Assembly: GCF_001639105.2 (NCBI RefSeq)
Contig: NZ_CP015285.1
Location: forward strand, 233,501-297,500
Length of the DNA: 64,000 nt
Reading direction: 5' to 3'
Origin: Azospirillum humicireducens
GTDB taxonomy: Bacteria; Pseudomonadota; Alphaproteobacteria; Azospirillales; Azospirillaceae
The notes under the pieces were generated by a model. It did not search any database. It worked only from the letters and a program-made list of their open reading frames with translations, and had not been told where the DNA came from. The translations under genes and the position numbers were made by a program. Position 1 is the first letter of the stretch; the number at the start of each line of letters is the position of its first letter. Below, piece after piece: positions 17,398 through 28,598 of this stretch.

Positions 17398-17509
17398 CCG
17401 CTCTCTTACCGGGAGTCGGAATCGTCCTGTACGCGTCCTAACTTTCATCAGCGGAGCGGCAAGCGCCCCGCGTCAGCACACCAAACGCGCCCCAGAATCG
17501 GGGAAGCGA

Positions 17510-17809
17510 TCAGGCCGCGGCCTGCTGCTTCTCCTGCGCCTTGGAGATCCGGCGCTTGATGCGACGGGCATCCAGGCTCAGCACGGCGTCCTTCGCGTCG
17601 AGCAGGAAGGCGTCGAGGCCGCCCTTGTGCTCGATCGAGCGGATCGCGTTCACCGAGAGGCGCAGACGCACCAGCTGCCCCAGGCTGTCGCTGAGCAGCG
17701 ACGTTTCCTGGAGGTTCGGCTGGAAGCGGCGGCGATTCTTGTTGTTGGCGTGGCTGACGTTGTTGCCAAACTGCGTGCCCTTGCCGGTCACGGAGCACCG
17801 ACGTGCCAT
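17510..17809 (-). CDS. rpmB: 50S ribosomal protein L28
   Basis: 99 residues. Component of the large ribosomal subunit. The N-terminus [20 protein letters not shown] is the L28 signature, followed by [14 protein letters not shown] and [21 protein letters not shown], as in alphaproteobacterial L28, with a short basic C-terminal tail. It is monocistronic, with a ribosome-binding site AAAGGAT upstream and a strong sigma-70-like promoter at 17877-17906. Confidence 0.98.
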   Translation of the reverse strand: MARRCSVTGKGTQFGNNVSHANNKNRRRFQPNLQETSLLSDSLGQLVRLRLSVNAIRSIEHKGGLDAFLLDAKDAVLSLDARRIKRRISKAQEKQQAAA

Positions 17810-17876
17810 CGGACTGATCCTTTACTTTAGCAAATGAAACCCGGTAACGGACGGCCTGCCGCCCGAAGGAGGCCGC

Positions 17877-17906
17877 TATATAGTCGAACAAAAGCGCCGT
17901 CGTCAA
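17877..17906 (-). promoter_or_regulatory. Sigma-70 promoter of rpmB
   Basis: On the minus strand a TTGACG box (17901-17906) is separated by 18 bases from TATATA (17877-17882), about 68 bp before the rpmB ATG. Both hexamers are close to consensus, which is unusual against the high-GC background and fits a strongly expressed ribosomal gene. Confidence 0.75.
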
Positions 17907-18043
17907 GCCGGGATCCGCGATGAACCCATCAAAACCTGAGTCGTCGCGGGACTGTGGAGAGTCGAAGGGCGGGCCGCCTCTTCCGTCTGGTGAAGAGACG
18001 CGCCGCGCCCGGTCCTTCTCTAAATGCCTTGTCCTGACGGGTG

Positions 18044-18742
18044 TCAGTTCACGGCGGTGGAGGTCTTCGACGCCGGCTTGGCGGCGCGGCGCGGGGCGGG
18101 CTTGGCCGCGGCGGCCTTCGCCTCGGCAACGACGGGGGCGGCAACGGGCGCAACGACGGGGGCGGTCGGGGCCGGGGCCGGGGCAGCCTTCTCGGCCTCC
18201 ACCGTTTCGACCAGCGTCTCGACCGGAACCTCGACCGGCGCGGCGGCGGCGGTGGCGGCGACCGGAGCGGTTTCCGCGGCCTGCACCGGGGCGGGTGCCG
18301 GAGCGGCCAGCGGAGCTTCGGCGACCGGGGCCGGAGCGGGCTCCTCGACCTTGGCCTCGACCTTGGGAGCCTCGGCCTTCGGGGCCGGAGCGGCGGCGGG
18401 AGCAGCCTCGGCGGCCGGCGCCGGCAGGGTGGTGATCTCGGCGGCGATCTTGGTGGAGACGTCCAGGAAGCCCTGAACGCTCTCGGTCACGCGGGCCTGG
18501 GTGGTGGACAGCCAATCACGCTGCAGCGCGGCCAGATCGGCCGGGGTGCGGGCCTTGCCCAGCCCGGCGGCCAGACGGCCGGCATCGTTGACCGAGGCGG
18601 TCACGCCGTCGAACCAGCGGCGGTAGCCGTCCTGGACCAGGGTGGCGACCCGCGCGGATTTGGCGGCGGTGGTGGCGGCGGCGGTCTGGGCGTTGGTCTT
18701 GAACAGGGTCAGGACGGCGGCGGGGGTCGGCTGAGCGGTCAT
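18044..18742 (-). CDS. Phasin family protein with long Ala/Pro/Lys-rich tail
   Basis: 232 residues. The N-terminal about 110 residues form the phasin-like helical domain: FKTNAQTAAATTAAKSARVA, WFDGVTASVNDAGRLAAG and LSTTQARVTESVQGFLDVST. Phasins coat polyhydroxyalkanoate granules. The remaining half is low-complexity, first Ala/Pro/Glu-rich (PAPAAEAAPAAAPAPKAEAP), ending in a basic histone-H1-like stretch KPAPRRAAKPASKTS, which could contact DNA or acidic surfaces as in PhaF-type phasins. A GGGAG ribosome-binding site lies upstream of the ATG at 18742. No other PHA gene is nearby. The family call rests on the N-terminal half. Confidence 0.78.
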   Translation of the reverse strand: MTAQPTPAAVLTLFKTNAQTAAATTAAKSARVATLVQDGYRRWFDGVTASVNDAGRLAAGLGKARTPADLAALQRDWLSTTQARVTESVQGFLDVSTKIAAEITTLPAPAAEAAPAAAPAPKAEAPKVEAKVEEPAPAPVAEAPLAAPAPAPVQAAETAPVAATAAAAPVEVPVETLVETVEAEKAAPAPAPTAPVVAPVAAPVVAEAKAAAAKPAPRRAAKPASKTSTAVN

Positions 18743-18954
18743 GGCGTTGTCTCCCGTGGAAAAGGCACATTGGCGGAAACGGAAAGGCCGCTCCGGCGTA
18801 ACCCCAGGAGACCGCGGGCACCCCGGCCCAAGCGACGGACGCAAATCGACACAGTCGAGTCGGTGCACGTCGCCCCTTTCCCGCCCGACGCAGAATAGCC
18901 CTACGGGTGGTGCGGCGCAACGGAATTGTTGCGGTGCAACATAAGCTGAATGGG

Positions 18955-19965
18955 TTATGCGCCGCCTGTTTGGTCGAGAAAGCGCCCCAGGAGAGTGTGG
19001 GCCGCCGCCGCCGGGATGGTCGTGCCGGCGGTCACCTCCGCCTCGAGTCGCGCCAGATCGGCCCGCACGGCGGGATGGGCGCGGAAGCGGTCGATCAGCG
19101 TCTCGCGGATCTCGCTCCACAGCCAGGCGCGGGCCTGCTCCGCCCGGCGGGTGGCGCGGGCGCCGTTGGCTTCGGTGAGCGCCTTGTGCTCGCCGATGGT
19201 GTCCCAGATCGTGTCGATGCCGATCTTCTTGAAGGCGGAGCAGCTGAGCACCGGCACGCGCCAGTCGCCGTGGCGCAGCAGGGTCAGCGCATGGCGGTAA
19301 TCGGCCACCGTGTGGCGGGCGGTGGCGGCGAGGTCGCCATCGGCCTTGTTGACGACGACGAGGTCGGCCAGCTCGACGATGCCCTTCTTGATGCCCTGCA
19401 GCTCGTCGCCGCCGGCCGGCAGCAGCAGCAGCATGAACAGGTCGACCATGTCGGCGACCGCGGTTTCCGACTGGCCGACCCCGACCGTCTCCACCACGAT
19501 GACGTCGAAGCCGGCGGCCTCGCAGATCAGCATCGCCTCGCGGGTGCGCCGCGCCACGCCGCCCAGCGTCGCACCGGCGGGGGAGGGGCGGATGAAGGCG
19601 TCGGGCTCGCGCGACAGATCGACCATGCGGGTCTTGTCGCCCAGGATCGAGCCGCCGGTGCGTTGCGACGACGGATCGACCGCCAGCACCGCGACCTTGT
19701 GCCCCAGCCCGATGACATGCAGCCCGAACGCCTCGATGAAGGTCGATTTGCCCACCCCCGGCACGCCGGAGATGCCGAGTCGCACCGAGTTGCCGGTATG
19801 GGGCAGCAGCGCCGCCAGCAGCGCGTCGGCGGTGGCGCGATGGTCGGCGCGCGTCGATTCGATCAGCGTGATCGCGCGGGCCAGCGCCCGCCGGTCCCCC
19901 GACCGGACGGCCCCCGCAAGTTGGGTTGCGAGGCGGGCGGCGTCTTGCGGGGCGGTGTCGGTCAT
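18955..19965 (-). CDS. meaB: Methylmalonyl-CoA mutase-associated GTPase MeaB
   Basis: 336 residues. G-protein chaperone (MeaB/ArgK/MMAA family) that protects and loads the B12-dependent methylmalonyl-CoA mutase. The Walker A loop is [10 protein letters not shown] (about residues 67-76). Further motifs are [20 protein letters not shown], the switch region [11 protein letters not shown] and the guanine-specificity motif NKAD. The C-terminal helical extension ([17 protein letters not shown]) needed for dimerisation is present. No mutase gene is adjacent in this window, so the partner lies elsewhere. Related family members act on isobutyryl-CoA mutase, so the exact client is an inference. Confidence 0.94.
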   Translation of the reverse strand: MTDTAPQDAARLATQLAGAVRSGDRRALARAITLIESTRADHRATADALLAALLPHTGNSVRLGISGVPGVGKSTFIEAFGLHVIGLGHKVAVLAVDPSSQRTGGSILGDKTRMVDLSREPDAFIRPSPAGATLGGVARRTREAMLICEAAGFDVIVVETVGVGQSETAVADMVDLFMLLLLPAGGDELQGIKKGIVELADLVVVNKADGDLAATARHTVADYRHALTLLRHGDWRVPVLSCSAFKKIGIDTIWDTIGEHKALTEANGARATRRAEQARAWLWSEIRETLIDRFRAHPAVRADLARLEAEVTAGTTIPAAAAHTLLGRFLDQTGGA

Positions 19966-20083
19966 GGCGTCGGCGCGTCGGTCAGTGCGAGGGGAGCGGT
20001 ACCCTACCCGTGGCGCGGTCGCGGATAAAGCCTTTGGCGTGGTGGCAGGTCGTCCCGGAAGCTGCGGCTTCGGTGGGCAGGCC

Positions 20084-20223
20084 TTCCACGGATTTCACGG
20101 ATTTAGACACGGATTTCACGGATTTTTTGAACTTGCCGGCGCTTCGGCCCTTCACCAAGGAGTGCTGCCTTGGGCCGCGACATCCGTGAAATCCGTGTCC
20201 CAATCCGTGAAATCCGTGTCAAT
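20084..20223. repeat. Inverted repeat built from CACGGATTTCACGGATT units
   Basis: The left arm (20084-20124) carries the unit CACGGATTTCACGGATT twice in direct orientation. The right arm (20182-20223) carries two copies of its reverse complement, ATCCGTGAAATCCGTG. About 57 bp of ordinary sequence lies between the arms. The structure could fold into a hairpin with a stem of about 40 bp. It sits between the end of yejF and the start of meaB, both on the minus strand, and its lower GC sets it off from the flanks. No coding potential was seen in 19966-20262. Confidence 0.88.
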
Positions 20224-20262
20224 CTTGCCCGCATCTCCCGCACCCAAGGAATCGCACGCGCC

Positions 20263-21903
<1,641 letters not shown>

Positions 21904-21928
21904 GTCGGGCTCTTGAGGGTCGTCATGG

Positions 21929-23014
21929 TCATTCCGCCGCCTCCTTGCGCGCCGTGGTCGCGGCGGCGGCCTCGCCGGGCAGGGCGGTGGACAGCTGGGC
22001 GATGGTCTTGCGCGGGTCGAAGGCGTCGCGCACCGCCTCGCCGATGAAGATCAGCAGGCTGAGCATGATCGCCAGCACGAAGAAGGCGGTCAGCCCCAGC
22101 CAGGGCGCCTGGAGATTGGCCTTGCCCTGGGCCAGCAGCTCCCCCAGCGACGGTGAGCCGGGCGGCAGGCCGAATCCCAAAAAGTCCAGAGCCGTCAGCG
22201 TGGTGATCGAGCCGTTGAGGATGAAGGGCATGAAGGTCAGCGTCGCCACCATGGCGTTGGGCAGCACATGGCGCACCATGATGGTGACGTCGTTGGCCCC
22301 CAGCGCCTTGGCGGCGCGCACGTAGTCGAGGTTGCGCGCCCGCAGGAACTCCGCCCGCACCACATGCACGAGCGAGGTCCAGGAGAACAGCAGCAGCAGG
22401 CCCAAGAGCCACCAGAAGGTCGGTGTCACCACGCTGGCCAGGATGATCAGCAGGAACAGGGTGGGAAGCCCCTGCCAGATCTCGATGAAGCGCTGGAACA
22501 GCAGGTCGGTCAGTCCGCCGAAGTATCCCTGGACCGCGCCGGCCGCGACGCCGATGACCGAGGAGAAGGCGGTCAGCACCAGACCGAACAGCACCGAGAT
22601 GCGGAAGCCGTAGATCAGCCGCGCCACCACGTCGCGCCCCTGGTCGTCGGTGCCCAGCCAGTTGTCGGCCGACGGCGGAGCCGGGGCCGGGACCGGAAGG
22701 TTGTAGTTGATGGTGCGGTAGCTGTAGGGGATCGGCGGCCAGACCATCCAGCCCTTGGCGTTGATCAGGTCGCGGACGTAAGCGTCGCGGTAATCGGTCT
22801 CCGTCTCGAACTCGCCGCCGAAGGTGGTCTCGGGGTAGGTCTGGAAGACCGGCCAGTAATACCGGTTCTCGTACTCGACCAGCAGCGGCTTGTCGTTGGC
22901 GATGAACTCCGCCCCCAGCGAGAGGACGAACAGCACCAGGAAGATCCAGAAGGACCAGAAACCGCGGCGGTTCGCCTTGAAATTGGCCAGCCGGCGCCGG
23001 GTCAGCGGAGTCAT
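21929..23014 (-). CDS. yejE: Peptide ABC transporter permease YejE
   Basis: 361 residues. Inner-membrane permease of the oligopeptide (DppC/OppC) class. A first transmembrane helix (RRGFWSFWIFLVLFVLSLGA) is followed by a long periplasmic segment (FETETDYRDAYVRDL, WMVWPPIPYSYRTINYNLPV) characteristic of YejE, then five further helices. The EAA coupling motif is AAKALGANDVTIMVRHVLPN. The ATG overlaps the yejB stop (ATGA), so the two permeases are translationally coupled. An Ala-rich C-terminal tail precedes the stop. Confidence 0.95.
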   Translation of the reverse strand: MTPLTRRRLANFKANRRGFWSFWIFLVLFVLSLGAEFIANDKPLLVEYENRYYWPVFQTYPETTFGGEFETETDYRDAYVRDLINAKGWMVWPPIPYSYRTINYNLPVPAPAPPSADNWLGTDDQGRDVVARLIYGFRISVLFGLVLTAFSSVIGVAAGAVQGYFGGLTDLLFQRFIEIWQGLPTLFLLIILASVVTPTFWWLLGLLLLFSWTSLVHVVRAEFLRARNLDYVRAAKALGANDVTIMVRHVLPNAMVATLTFMPFILNGSITTLTALDFLGFGLPPGSPSLGELLAQGKANLQAPWLGLTAFFVLAIMLSLLIFIGEAVRDAFDPRKTIAQLSTALPGEAAAATTARKEAAE

Positions 23015-24123
23015 CACACCCTCCGCGAGTCGAAGTCGATGCGGGGATCGACCATCACATAGGTGACGTCGCCGACCAGATTCATGATCAGCCCCAGCAG
23101 CGTGAAGAAATAGAGCGTGCCGAACATCACCGGATAGTCGCGGTTGATCGCCGCCTCGAAGCCCAAGAGCCCCAGCCCGTCGAGCGAGAAGATCACCTCG
23201 ATCAGCATGGCGCCGGTGAACAGGATGCCGATGAAGGCGCCGGGGAAGCCGGCGATGACGATCAGCATGGCGTTGCGGAAGACGTGGCCGTACAGAACGC
23301 GGTTCTCCGTCAGGCCCTTGGCCCTGGCGGTGGTGACATACTGCTTGCCGATCTCCTCCATGAAGGAATTCTTGGTCAGCATGGTCAGGCCGGCGAAGCC
23401 GCCGATCACCATGGAGACCACCGGCAGCGCCATGTGCCAGAAGTAATCGAGCACTTGTTTGTACCAGGGCAGATCGCCCCAATTGTCCGACACCAGCCCG
23501 CGCAGGGGGAACCAGTCGAGGTATCGCCCGCCGGCGAACACCACGATCAGCAGCACCGCGAACAGGAAGCTGGGGATGGCGTAGCCGACGATGACGACGC
23601 CCGACGTCCAGACATCGAAGGGCTGGCCGTCGCGCACCGCCTTGGCGATGCCCAAGGGAATGGAGACCAGATAGACGATCAGCGTCGTCCAGATGCCGAG
23701 CGAGATCGACACCGGCATCTTCTCCAGCACCAGATCGACGACGCGGCGGTCCCGGAAGTAGCTGGTGCCGAAATCGAACACGATGTAGTTGGACATCATG
23801 TGGATGAAGCGTTCGTGGATCGGCTTGTCGAAGCCGAACTCCTTCTCCAGCTGCTTGATGAAGGCGGGATCCAGCCCCTGGGCGCCACGGTACTTGCCGC
23901 CGCTGTCGCCGCCGGTCTGGTTCTGGCGCTGGGCGGCGTTGGCGTCGCCGCCGGCGCTGCCGCCGATGCGCGAGGTCGCCTCCACCGCCGTGCCCTGGAC
24001 GCGGGCGATCATCTGCTCGATCGGGCCGCCGGGGGCGATCTGCACGATCAGGAAATTGATCACCATGATCCCGAACAGGGTGGGGATGATCAGCAACAGG
24101 CGGCGGATGATGTAGGCCAGCAT
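23014..24123 (-). CDS. yejB: Peptide ABC transporter permease YejB
   Basis: 369 residues. DppB/OppB-class inner-membrane permease: it starts [20 protein letters not shown], has a large periplasmic insertion (about residues 45-120, with [19 protein letters not shown]), and then five helices with the coupling motif [21 protein letters not shown]. The periplasmic insertion contains a Gly/Asn/Gln-rich stretch ([18 protein letters not shown]). The ATG at 24123 is preferred over an in-frame TTG 24 bases upstream. It partners YejE. It lies 84 bp after the second substrate-binding protein gene. Confidence 0.95.
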   Translation of the reverse strand: MLAYIIRRLLLIIPTLFGIMVINFLIVQIAPGGPIEQMIARVQGTAVEATSRIGGSAGGDANAAQRQNQTGGDSGGKYRGAQGLDPAFIKQLEKEFGFDKPIHERFIHMMSNYIVFDFGTSYFRDRRVVDLVLEKMPVSISLGIWTTLIVYLVSIPLGIAKAVRDGQPFDVWTSGVVIVGYAIPSFLFAVLLIVVFAGGRYLDWFPLRGLVSDNWGDLPWYKQVLDYFWHMALPVVSMVIGGFAGLTMLTKNSFMEEIGKQYVTTARAKGLTENRVLYGHVFRNAMLIVIAGFPGAFIGILFTGAMLIEVIFSLDGLGLLGFEAAINRDYPVMFGTLYFFTLLGLIMNLVGDVTYVMVDPRIDFDSRRV

Positions 24124-24207
24124 CGCGGGTGTCCCGACCCTCCCCAATCCTCAAGGAAACGCAGTGTAGCCCGGTTTTGTGTCCCGGCCATGTCGTCCTG
24201 GTATAAC

Positions 24208-26058
24208 TCAGGGACCTGTCCGGCGCGCGCTGTTGGCCAGCTTGGCGTTCTTGTCCGCATCGACCCACCAGCTGTCGGAGAAGCCCAGGCCGTATTTCGG
24301 GGCAACCGCGGGATGGGAGAAACGGTTCCAGTAGGCCACGCGGTACACGGTGTCGTGCCAGTGCGGGATGACGTACCAGTTCCACAGCAGCACGCGGTCC
24401 AGCGCTCGGGTGGCGGTGATCAGCGCCTCGCGGTCGGGGGCGGCGATCAGCGTCTCCACCAGCTTGTCGACCGCCGGGTTCTTGATGCCGATGCTGTTGC
24501 GGCTGCCCGGCTGGTCGGCGCGCGAGGATTCCCAGTAATCACGCTGTTCGTTGCCGGGCGACAACGACTGCGGGAAGCGCTCGATGATCATATCGTAATC
24601 GAAATTATCGGTGCGGTTCTGGTACTGTGCGCTGTCGACCACGCGGATCTGCGCTTCGATGCCGGCGCGTTCCAGATTGCGGACGAAGGGCTGGACGATG
24701 CGCTCCATCTCGGCCTGGACCAGCAGGATCTCGAAGCGGAAGGGCTGGCCCTGCGCATTCACCAGCTTGCCGTTCTTCAACTCCCAGCCGGCCTCCTTCA
24801 GCAGGCCGAGCGCGGTGCGCAGATTGCCGCGGATGTTGCCGCTGGCGTCGGTCTTCGGCGGCTCATAAGGCTTGGTGAACACCTCGTCCGGGATCTGGCC
24901 GCGGAAGGGCTCCAGCAGCTTCAGTTCGGCGGGGGAGGGCAGGCCGGTGGCCGCCAGTTCGGTGTTGGCGAAATAGCTCTTGGTGCGCTGGTAGAGGCCG
25001 TAGGACAGGTTGGCGCGCGTCCATTCATAGTCGAACAGGTAATTCAGCGCCTCGCGCACGCGGCGGTCTTCGAAGATCGGGCGGCGGATGTTGAAGACGA
25101 AGGCCTGCATGCCCTGCGGGTCTTCGTGCTTCAACTCCTCCTTGACGATCTGGCCGTTCTGCACCGCCGGAACGTTGTAGCCGGTGGTCCAGTTCTTCGA
25201 CGAGTTCTCCAGCCGGAAATCATAGGCGCCGGCCTTGAACGCTTCGAACGCCACGTCGAGGTCGCGGTAATAGTCGTAGCGGATGCGGTCGAAATTGTAG
25301 CGGCCTCGGTTGATCGGCAGATCCTTGGCCCACCAGTCCTGCACCCGCTCGTAGGTGATGGCGCGCCCGGCCTGCACATCCGCCACCTTGTAGGGACCGC
25401 TGCCGAGCAGAGGCTCCAGCGTGGTGGTGGCGAAATCCCGGTTGGCGAAGAAATGTTTCGGCAGCACCGGCAGCTGACCCATGATGACCGGAAGCTCGGG
25501 ATTGTTGCCATTCCGGAACGAGAATCTGACCGTGCGCTCGCCGGTCTTCTCCGCCTTCGTCACGTCGGCATAGTAGGTGCGGTAGAGCGGGTGGCCCTTT
25601 TCCCGCAGCGTGTCGAAGCTCCAGATCACGTCGTCCGCGGTGACCGGCTTGCCGTCGTGGAAGCGGGCCTCCGGCCGCAGGGTGAAGGCGACCCAGGTCC
25701 GGTCCGGCGCGACCTCGATGCTTTCGGCCAGCAGGCCGTATTCGGTGATCGCCTCGTCGCCGTTGCTGGTGGTCAGGGTCTGGAACACCAGCCCGGCCCC
25801 GGCGGCGGGCTGCCCGCGCAGGATGAAGGGGTTGAGGTTGTCGAAGCCGCCGAAGGCCATCAGCTTGACCTCGCCGCCCTTGGGGGCGTCTGGGTTGACA
25901 TAGTCGAGATGCTGGAAGTCCGGCCCGTATTTCGGCTTGCCGTGCAGGGACAGGGCATGGCTGCCCTGGCTCTGGGCCGCAAGCGGGGACGCAAGCAGAA
26001 GCCCCGCCGCCATCGCTGCCGCCATACCGGTGCCCAGCCACCGCATCCGACCCGTCAT
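24208..26058 (-). CDS. yejA: Extracellular peptide-binding protein YejA, second copy in operon
   Basis: 616 residues. Periplasmic substrate-binding protein of the SBP_bac_5 (cluster C) family. The signal peptide is residues 1 to about 28 (MAAAMAAGLLLASPLAAQSQ). Family landmarks: HLDYVNPDAPKGGEVKLMAF, RWFHDGKP-type region ARFHDGKPVTADDVIWS, LLGSGPYKV, DWWAKDLPINRGRYNFD, and near the C-terminus RALDRVLLWNWYVIPHWHD. It delivers peptides to YejBEF. An AGGGG ribosome-binding site lies 8 bases before the ATG. The gene directly upstream encodes a protein of the same length with the same motifs, so the pair is a tandem duplication. Confidence 0.94.
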   Translation of the reverse strand: MTGRMRWLGTGMAAAMAAGLLLASPLAAQSQGSHALSLHGKPKYGPDFQHLDYVNPDAPKGGEVKLMAFGGFDNLNPFILRGQPAAGAGLVFQTLTTSNGDEAITEYGLLAESIEVAPDRTWVAFTLRPEARFHDGKPVTADDVIWSFDTLREKGHPLYRTYYADVTKAEKTGERTVRFSFRNGNNPELPVIMGQLPVLPKHFFANRDFATTTLEPLLGSGPYKVADVQAGRAITYERVQDWWAKDLPINRGRYNFDRIRYDYYRDLDVAFEAFKAGAYDFRLENSSKNWTTGYNVPAVQNGQIVKEELKHEDPQGMQAFVFNIRRPIFEDRRVREALNYLFDYEWTRANLSYGLYQRTKSYFANTELAATGLPSPAELKLLEPFRGQIPDEVFTKPYEPPKTDASGNIRGNLRTALGLLKEAGWELKNGKLVNAQGQPFRFEILLVQAEMERIVQPFVRNLERAGIEAQIRVVDSAQYQNRTDNFDYDMIIERFPQSLSPGNEQRDYWESSRADQPGSRNSIGIKNPAVDKLVETLIAAPDREALITATRALDRVLLWNWYVIPHWHDTVYRVAYWNRFSHPAVAPKYGLGFSDSWWVDADKNAKLANSARRTGP

Positions 26059-26132
26059 GCCCGATCCCCTCCCTCGCTTGTTTTCCCGAAAAGCGTTCAG
26101 CCCGATGGAGTTAGCCCCGCAATGGGGCGTCA

Positions 26133-27983
26133 TCAAGGCTGCGCTGCCTTCCCAGCCGCATCCACCCACCAGGTCGCCGGAAAATTGGTGCTGCGATAGT
26201 CCTGGTCGTATTTCGGCCAGACCGTCGGATGCGCCAGCCACGCCTTGTGGGCGATCCAGTTTTCGGCATTGTGCCATTGCGGCACCATGTAGAAGCCCCA
26301 CAGCAGGACACGGTCGAGCGCGCGGGTGGCGGCCTGCACCGTGTCCAGATCCTTGGCCGTCAGCGCCTTCTCGATCAGGGCGTCGGCCACCGGGTCATGG
26401 ATGCCGGAATAGTTGGCCGATCCCTTGAGGCCGGCGGCGGCGGAACCGAAATAGCTGCGCAACTCGGTGCCGGGCGGGGTGAAGAAGGCGAGATTGACGA
26501 TGGTGGCGTCGAAATCGAACTCGTCCAGCCGCGCCTGATACTGGGCGCTGTCGACGAGGCGCATGGTGGCGTCGATGCCGACGCGGCGCAGGGTCTCGAT
26601 GTAGGGTTGGGTGACGCGGGTCAGCGCGCCGGTGCCGTCGAGAAACTCGACCGCCATCACCTCGCCGGTCCTCACATTGGTCAGCTTGCCGTTGCGGACC
26701 TCCCAGCCGGCCTCCTTGAACAGCCGCGTCGCCTCGCGCACCTGGGCGCGGTTGTTGCCGCTGCCGTCGGTGGTCGGCAGGGTGAAGGGCTGGGTCAGCA
26801 GCCGCTCGGACAGCTGCGCCTTGAACGGCTCCAGCAGCGCCAGTTCCGCCGGGCCGGGCGGACCTTTGGCCCCGAAGTCGGAGTTGGGGAAATTGCTGAG
26901 TGTCCGCTTGTACTGGCCGTAGAGGATGTTCTTCTGGATCCAGTCGAAATCGAACAGCAGCGCCAGCGCCTCGCGGACGCGCGGGTCGGCGAACTTGTCG
27001 CGGCGGGTGTTCAGGCGGAAGCCTTGGGCGCCCAACGGCAATTCGCTCGGCACTTCCAGCTTCACGACGCGGCCGTCCTTGGCGGCGGGGAAGTCGTAGC
27101 CGGTGGTCCAGCGCTGTGCCCGATATTCGCCGCGGAAGTCGTAGGCGCCGGCCTTGAACGCCTCGAACATCACGTCGTCGTCGCGGTAGAAGTCGTTCTT
27201 CACCGTGTCGAAATTATAGAAGCCGCGCGCGGTCGGCAGATCCTTCGCCCACCAGTCGGCGACGCGCTCGTAGGTGATGGAGCGGCCCGGATCGACAGTC
27301 CTGATGCGGTAGGGGCCGCTGCCCAGCACCGGCTCCAGCGTCGTCTTGGAGATGTCGCGACCGTTCGACGTCCACCAATGCCTGGGCTGGGGCGAGAATG
27401 TGGTGGCGAAGTCGATGATCGGCTTGATCTCCCCCGTGCCGGTCAAGGTGATCTTGAAGCGGCGCTCGTCCAGCGCCTCCACCTTGGCGGTGTGGTCGAG
27501 GAAGGATTTGAGGAAGGGCGCGCCATGGGCCTGGATCGCGTCCCAGGTGAAGACGACGTCGGCGCTGGTGATCGGCGTGCCGTCATGCCAACGGGCGCCC
27601 TGGCGCAGCGTGAAGACCGCCCAGCCGTAATCGTCGGGCACCTCCACGCTTTCCGCCAGATGGGCGTAGGCGGCATCCAGTTCCCAGCCGGACCCGACCA
27701 TCAGCGTGTCGGAGATCAGCCCCAGCGTCCGCGGCCGCACCCCGCGCAGGATCAGCGTGTTCAGGCTGTCGTAGGTTCCCGGCTGCGACCCGGCCAGCGA
27801 CACCGACCCGCCCTTGGGCGCATCGGGATTGACATGGGGGAAATGGGTGAAGCCCGGCTTGAACTGCGGCTCCCCGAACTGCTTCAGCGCGGTGACGGTC
27901 CTGGTCGCCGCCTCTGCCGATGCAAAGGCGGCCGGCGCGGCGAGGGTCAGGATCGTGGCGGCAACGGCGAGAAGGCGGCGCAT
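26133..27983 (-). CDS. yejA: Extracellular peptide-binding protein YejA-like, first copy in operon
   Basis: 616 residues, paralogous to the next gene. Signal peptide residues 1 to about 25 (MRRLLAVAATILTLAAPAAFAS). Shared landmarks: HFPHVNPDAPKGGSVSLAGS, ARWHDGTPITSADVVFTWD, VLGSGPYRI, DWWAKDLPTARGFYNFD and RALDRVLLWGFYMVPQWHN. Side-chain differences across the cleft region suggest a different peptide preference. An AGGA site lies 7 bases before the ATG at 27983; an in-frame TTG 6 bases upstream is less likely. First gene of the five-gene operon, ahead of the second yejA and yejBEF. Confidence 0.93.
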   Translation of the reverse strand: MRRLLAVAATILTLAAPAAFASAEAATRTVTALKQFGEPQFKPGFTHFPHVNPDAPKGGSVSLAGSQPGTYDSLNTLILRGVRPRTLGLISDTLMVGSGWELDAAYAHLAESVEVPDDYGWAVFTLRQGARWHDGTPITSADVVFTWDAIQAHGAPFLKSFLDHTAKVEALDERRFKITLTGTGEIKPIIDFATTFSPQPRHWWTSNGRDISKTTLEPVLGSGPYRIRTVDPGRSITYERVADWWAKDLPTARGFYNFDTVKNDFYRDDDVMFEAFKAGAYDFRGEYRAQRWTTGYDFPAAKDGRVVKLEVPSELPLGAQGFRLNTRRDKFADPRVREALALLFDFDWIQKNILYGQYKRTLSNFPNSDFGAKGPPGPAELALLEPFKAQLSERLLTQPFTLPTTDGSGNNRAQVREATRLFKEAGWEVRNGKLTNVRTGEVMAVEFLDGTGALTRVTQPYIETLRRVGIDATMRLVDSAQYQARLDEFDFDATIVNLAFFTPPGTELRSYFGSAAAGLKGSANYSGIHDPVADALIEKALTAKDLDTVQAATRALDRVLLWGFYMVPQWHNAENWIAHKAWLAHPTVWPKYDQDYRSTNFPATWWVDAAGKAAQP

Positions 27984-28063
27984 CGGCAATCCTGTGTCGG
28001 GAGCGGGCGTCTTGGTTAGATTGCCACGTCCGCGTCCCGGTCAAGCGCAATTCCGTTTCGGAG

Positions 28064-28564
28064 TCAGTTGCTTCGCACCGTGCGCCAATGGTCGGCCATG
28101 CGGTCCATCAACTGGCGATAGCGGCGGTCGGTCCGCATCAGCTTGCGCACCGACTTTCCGTTGCGCGGGTCGGCCAGCATCCAGGCTTCCGCCGCCGCCT
28201 GATGCTCGGGATGGATCGACAGCAGGTAGATGGCGGCCTGTTCCGGAGATGCAACGGTCCGTTCCGCCAAACGCTCCAGGATCGCGCCGACATAGATCGG
28301 CAGGACCCTGCGGAAATCCTCCGGCCCGCCTTCCGCATCCGTGCCATCCGCCGGCACGGCGCCGTCGCTCATCAGGGCCTGCCGCTCGGCGGCGGGCAGG
28401 GCGAAGAAGGCGTCGAGCCCGAGCAGCAGGTCGCAGACGGTCTTCTTGCGCACCAGCCAGTTCGACCCCGCCGACACCCGCGCCGCCAGCCCTTCCAGGA
28501 ATGGCCGAAGTTTTTCCGGAGACGTTTCGAAAACGGAACGGGTGAGCGGAGCGATTTCAATCAT
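28064..28564 (-). CDS. Hypothetical protein
   Basis: 166 residues from the ATG at 28564; a TTG 12 bases upstream is also possible and both have weak ribosome-binding sites. The protein looks soluble and mainly helical: ETSPEKLRPFLEGLAARV, VRKKTVCDLLLGLDAFFALP, then YVGAILERLAERTVASPEQA and a basic C-terminus VRKLMRTDRRYRQLMDRMAD. No signal peptide or known motif seen. It is about 80 bp upstream of the yej operon on the same strand and 34 bp downstream of hisN, so it may be read from the hisN promoter. Function unknown. Confidence 0.65.
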   Translation of the reverse strand: MIEIAPLTRSVFETSPEKLRPFLEGLAARVSAGSNWLVRKKTVCDLLLGLDAFFALPAAERQALMSDGAVPADGTDAEGGPEDFRRVLPIYVGAILERLAERTVASPEQAAIYLLSIHPEHQAAAEAWMLADPRNGKSVRKLMRTDRRYRQLMDRMADHWRTVRSN

Positions 28565-28598
28565 TTCGATATCCAAACGGGCAATATCTGTCCAAAGA

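Noticed and set aside
20084..20223. Considered as a CRISPR array
   Set aside because: Repeat units are adjacent or inverted and there are no regular unique spacers and no cas genes.
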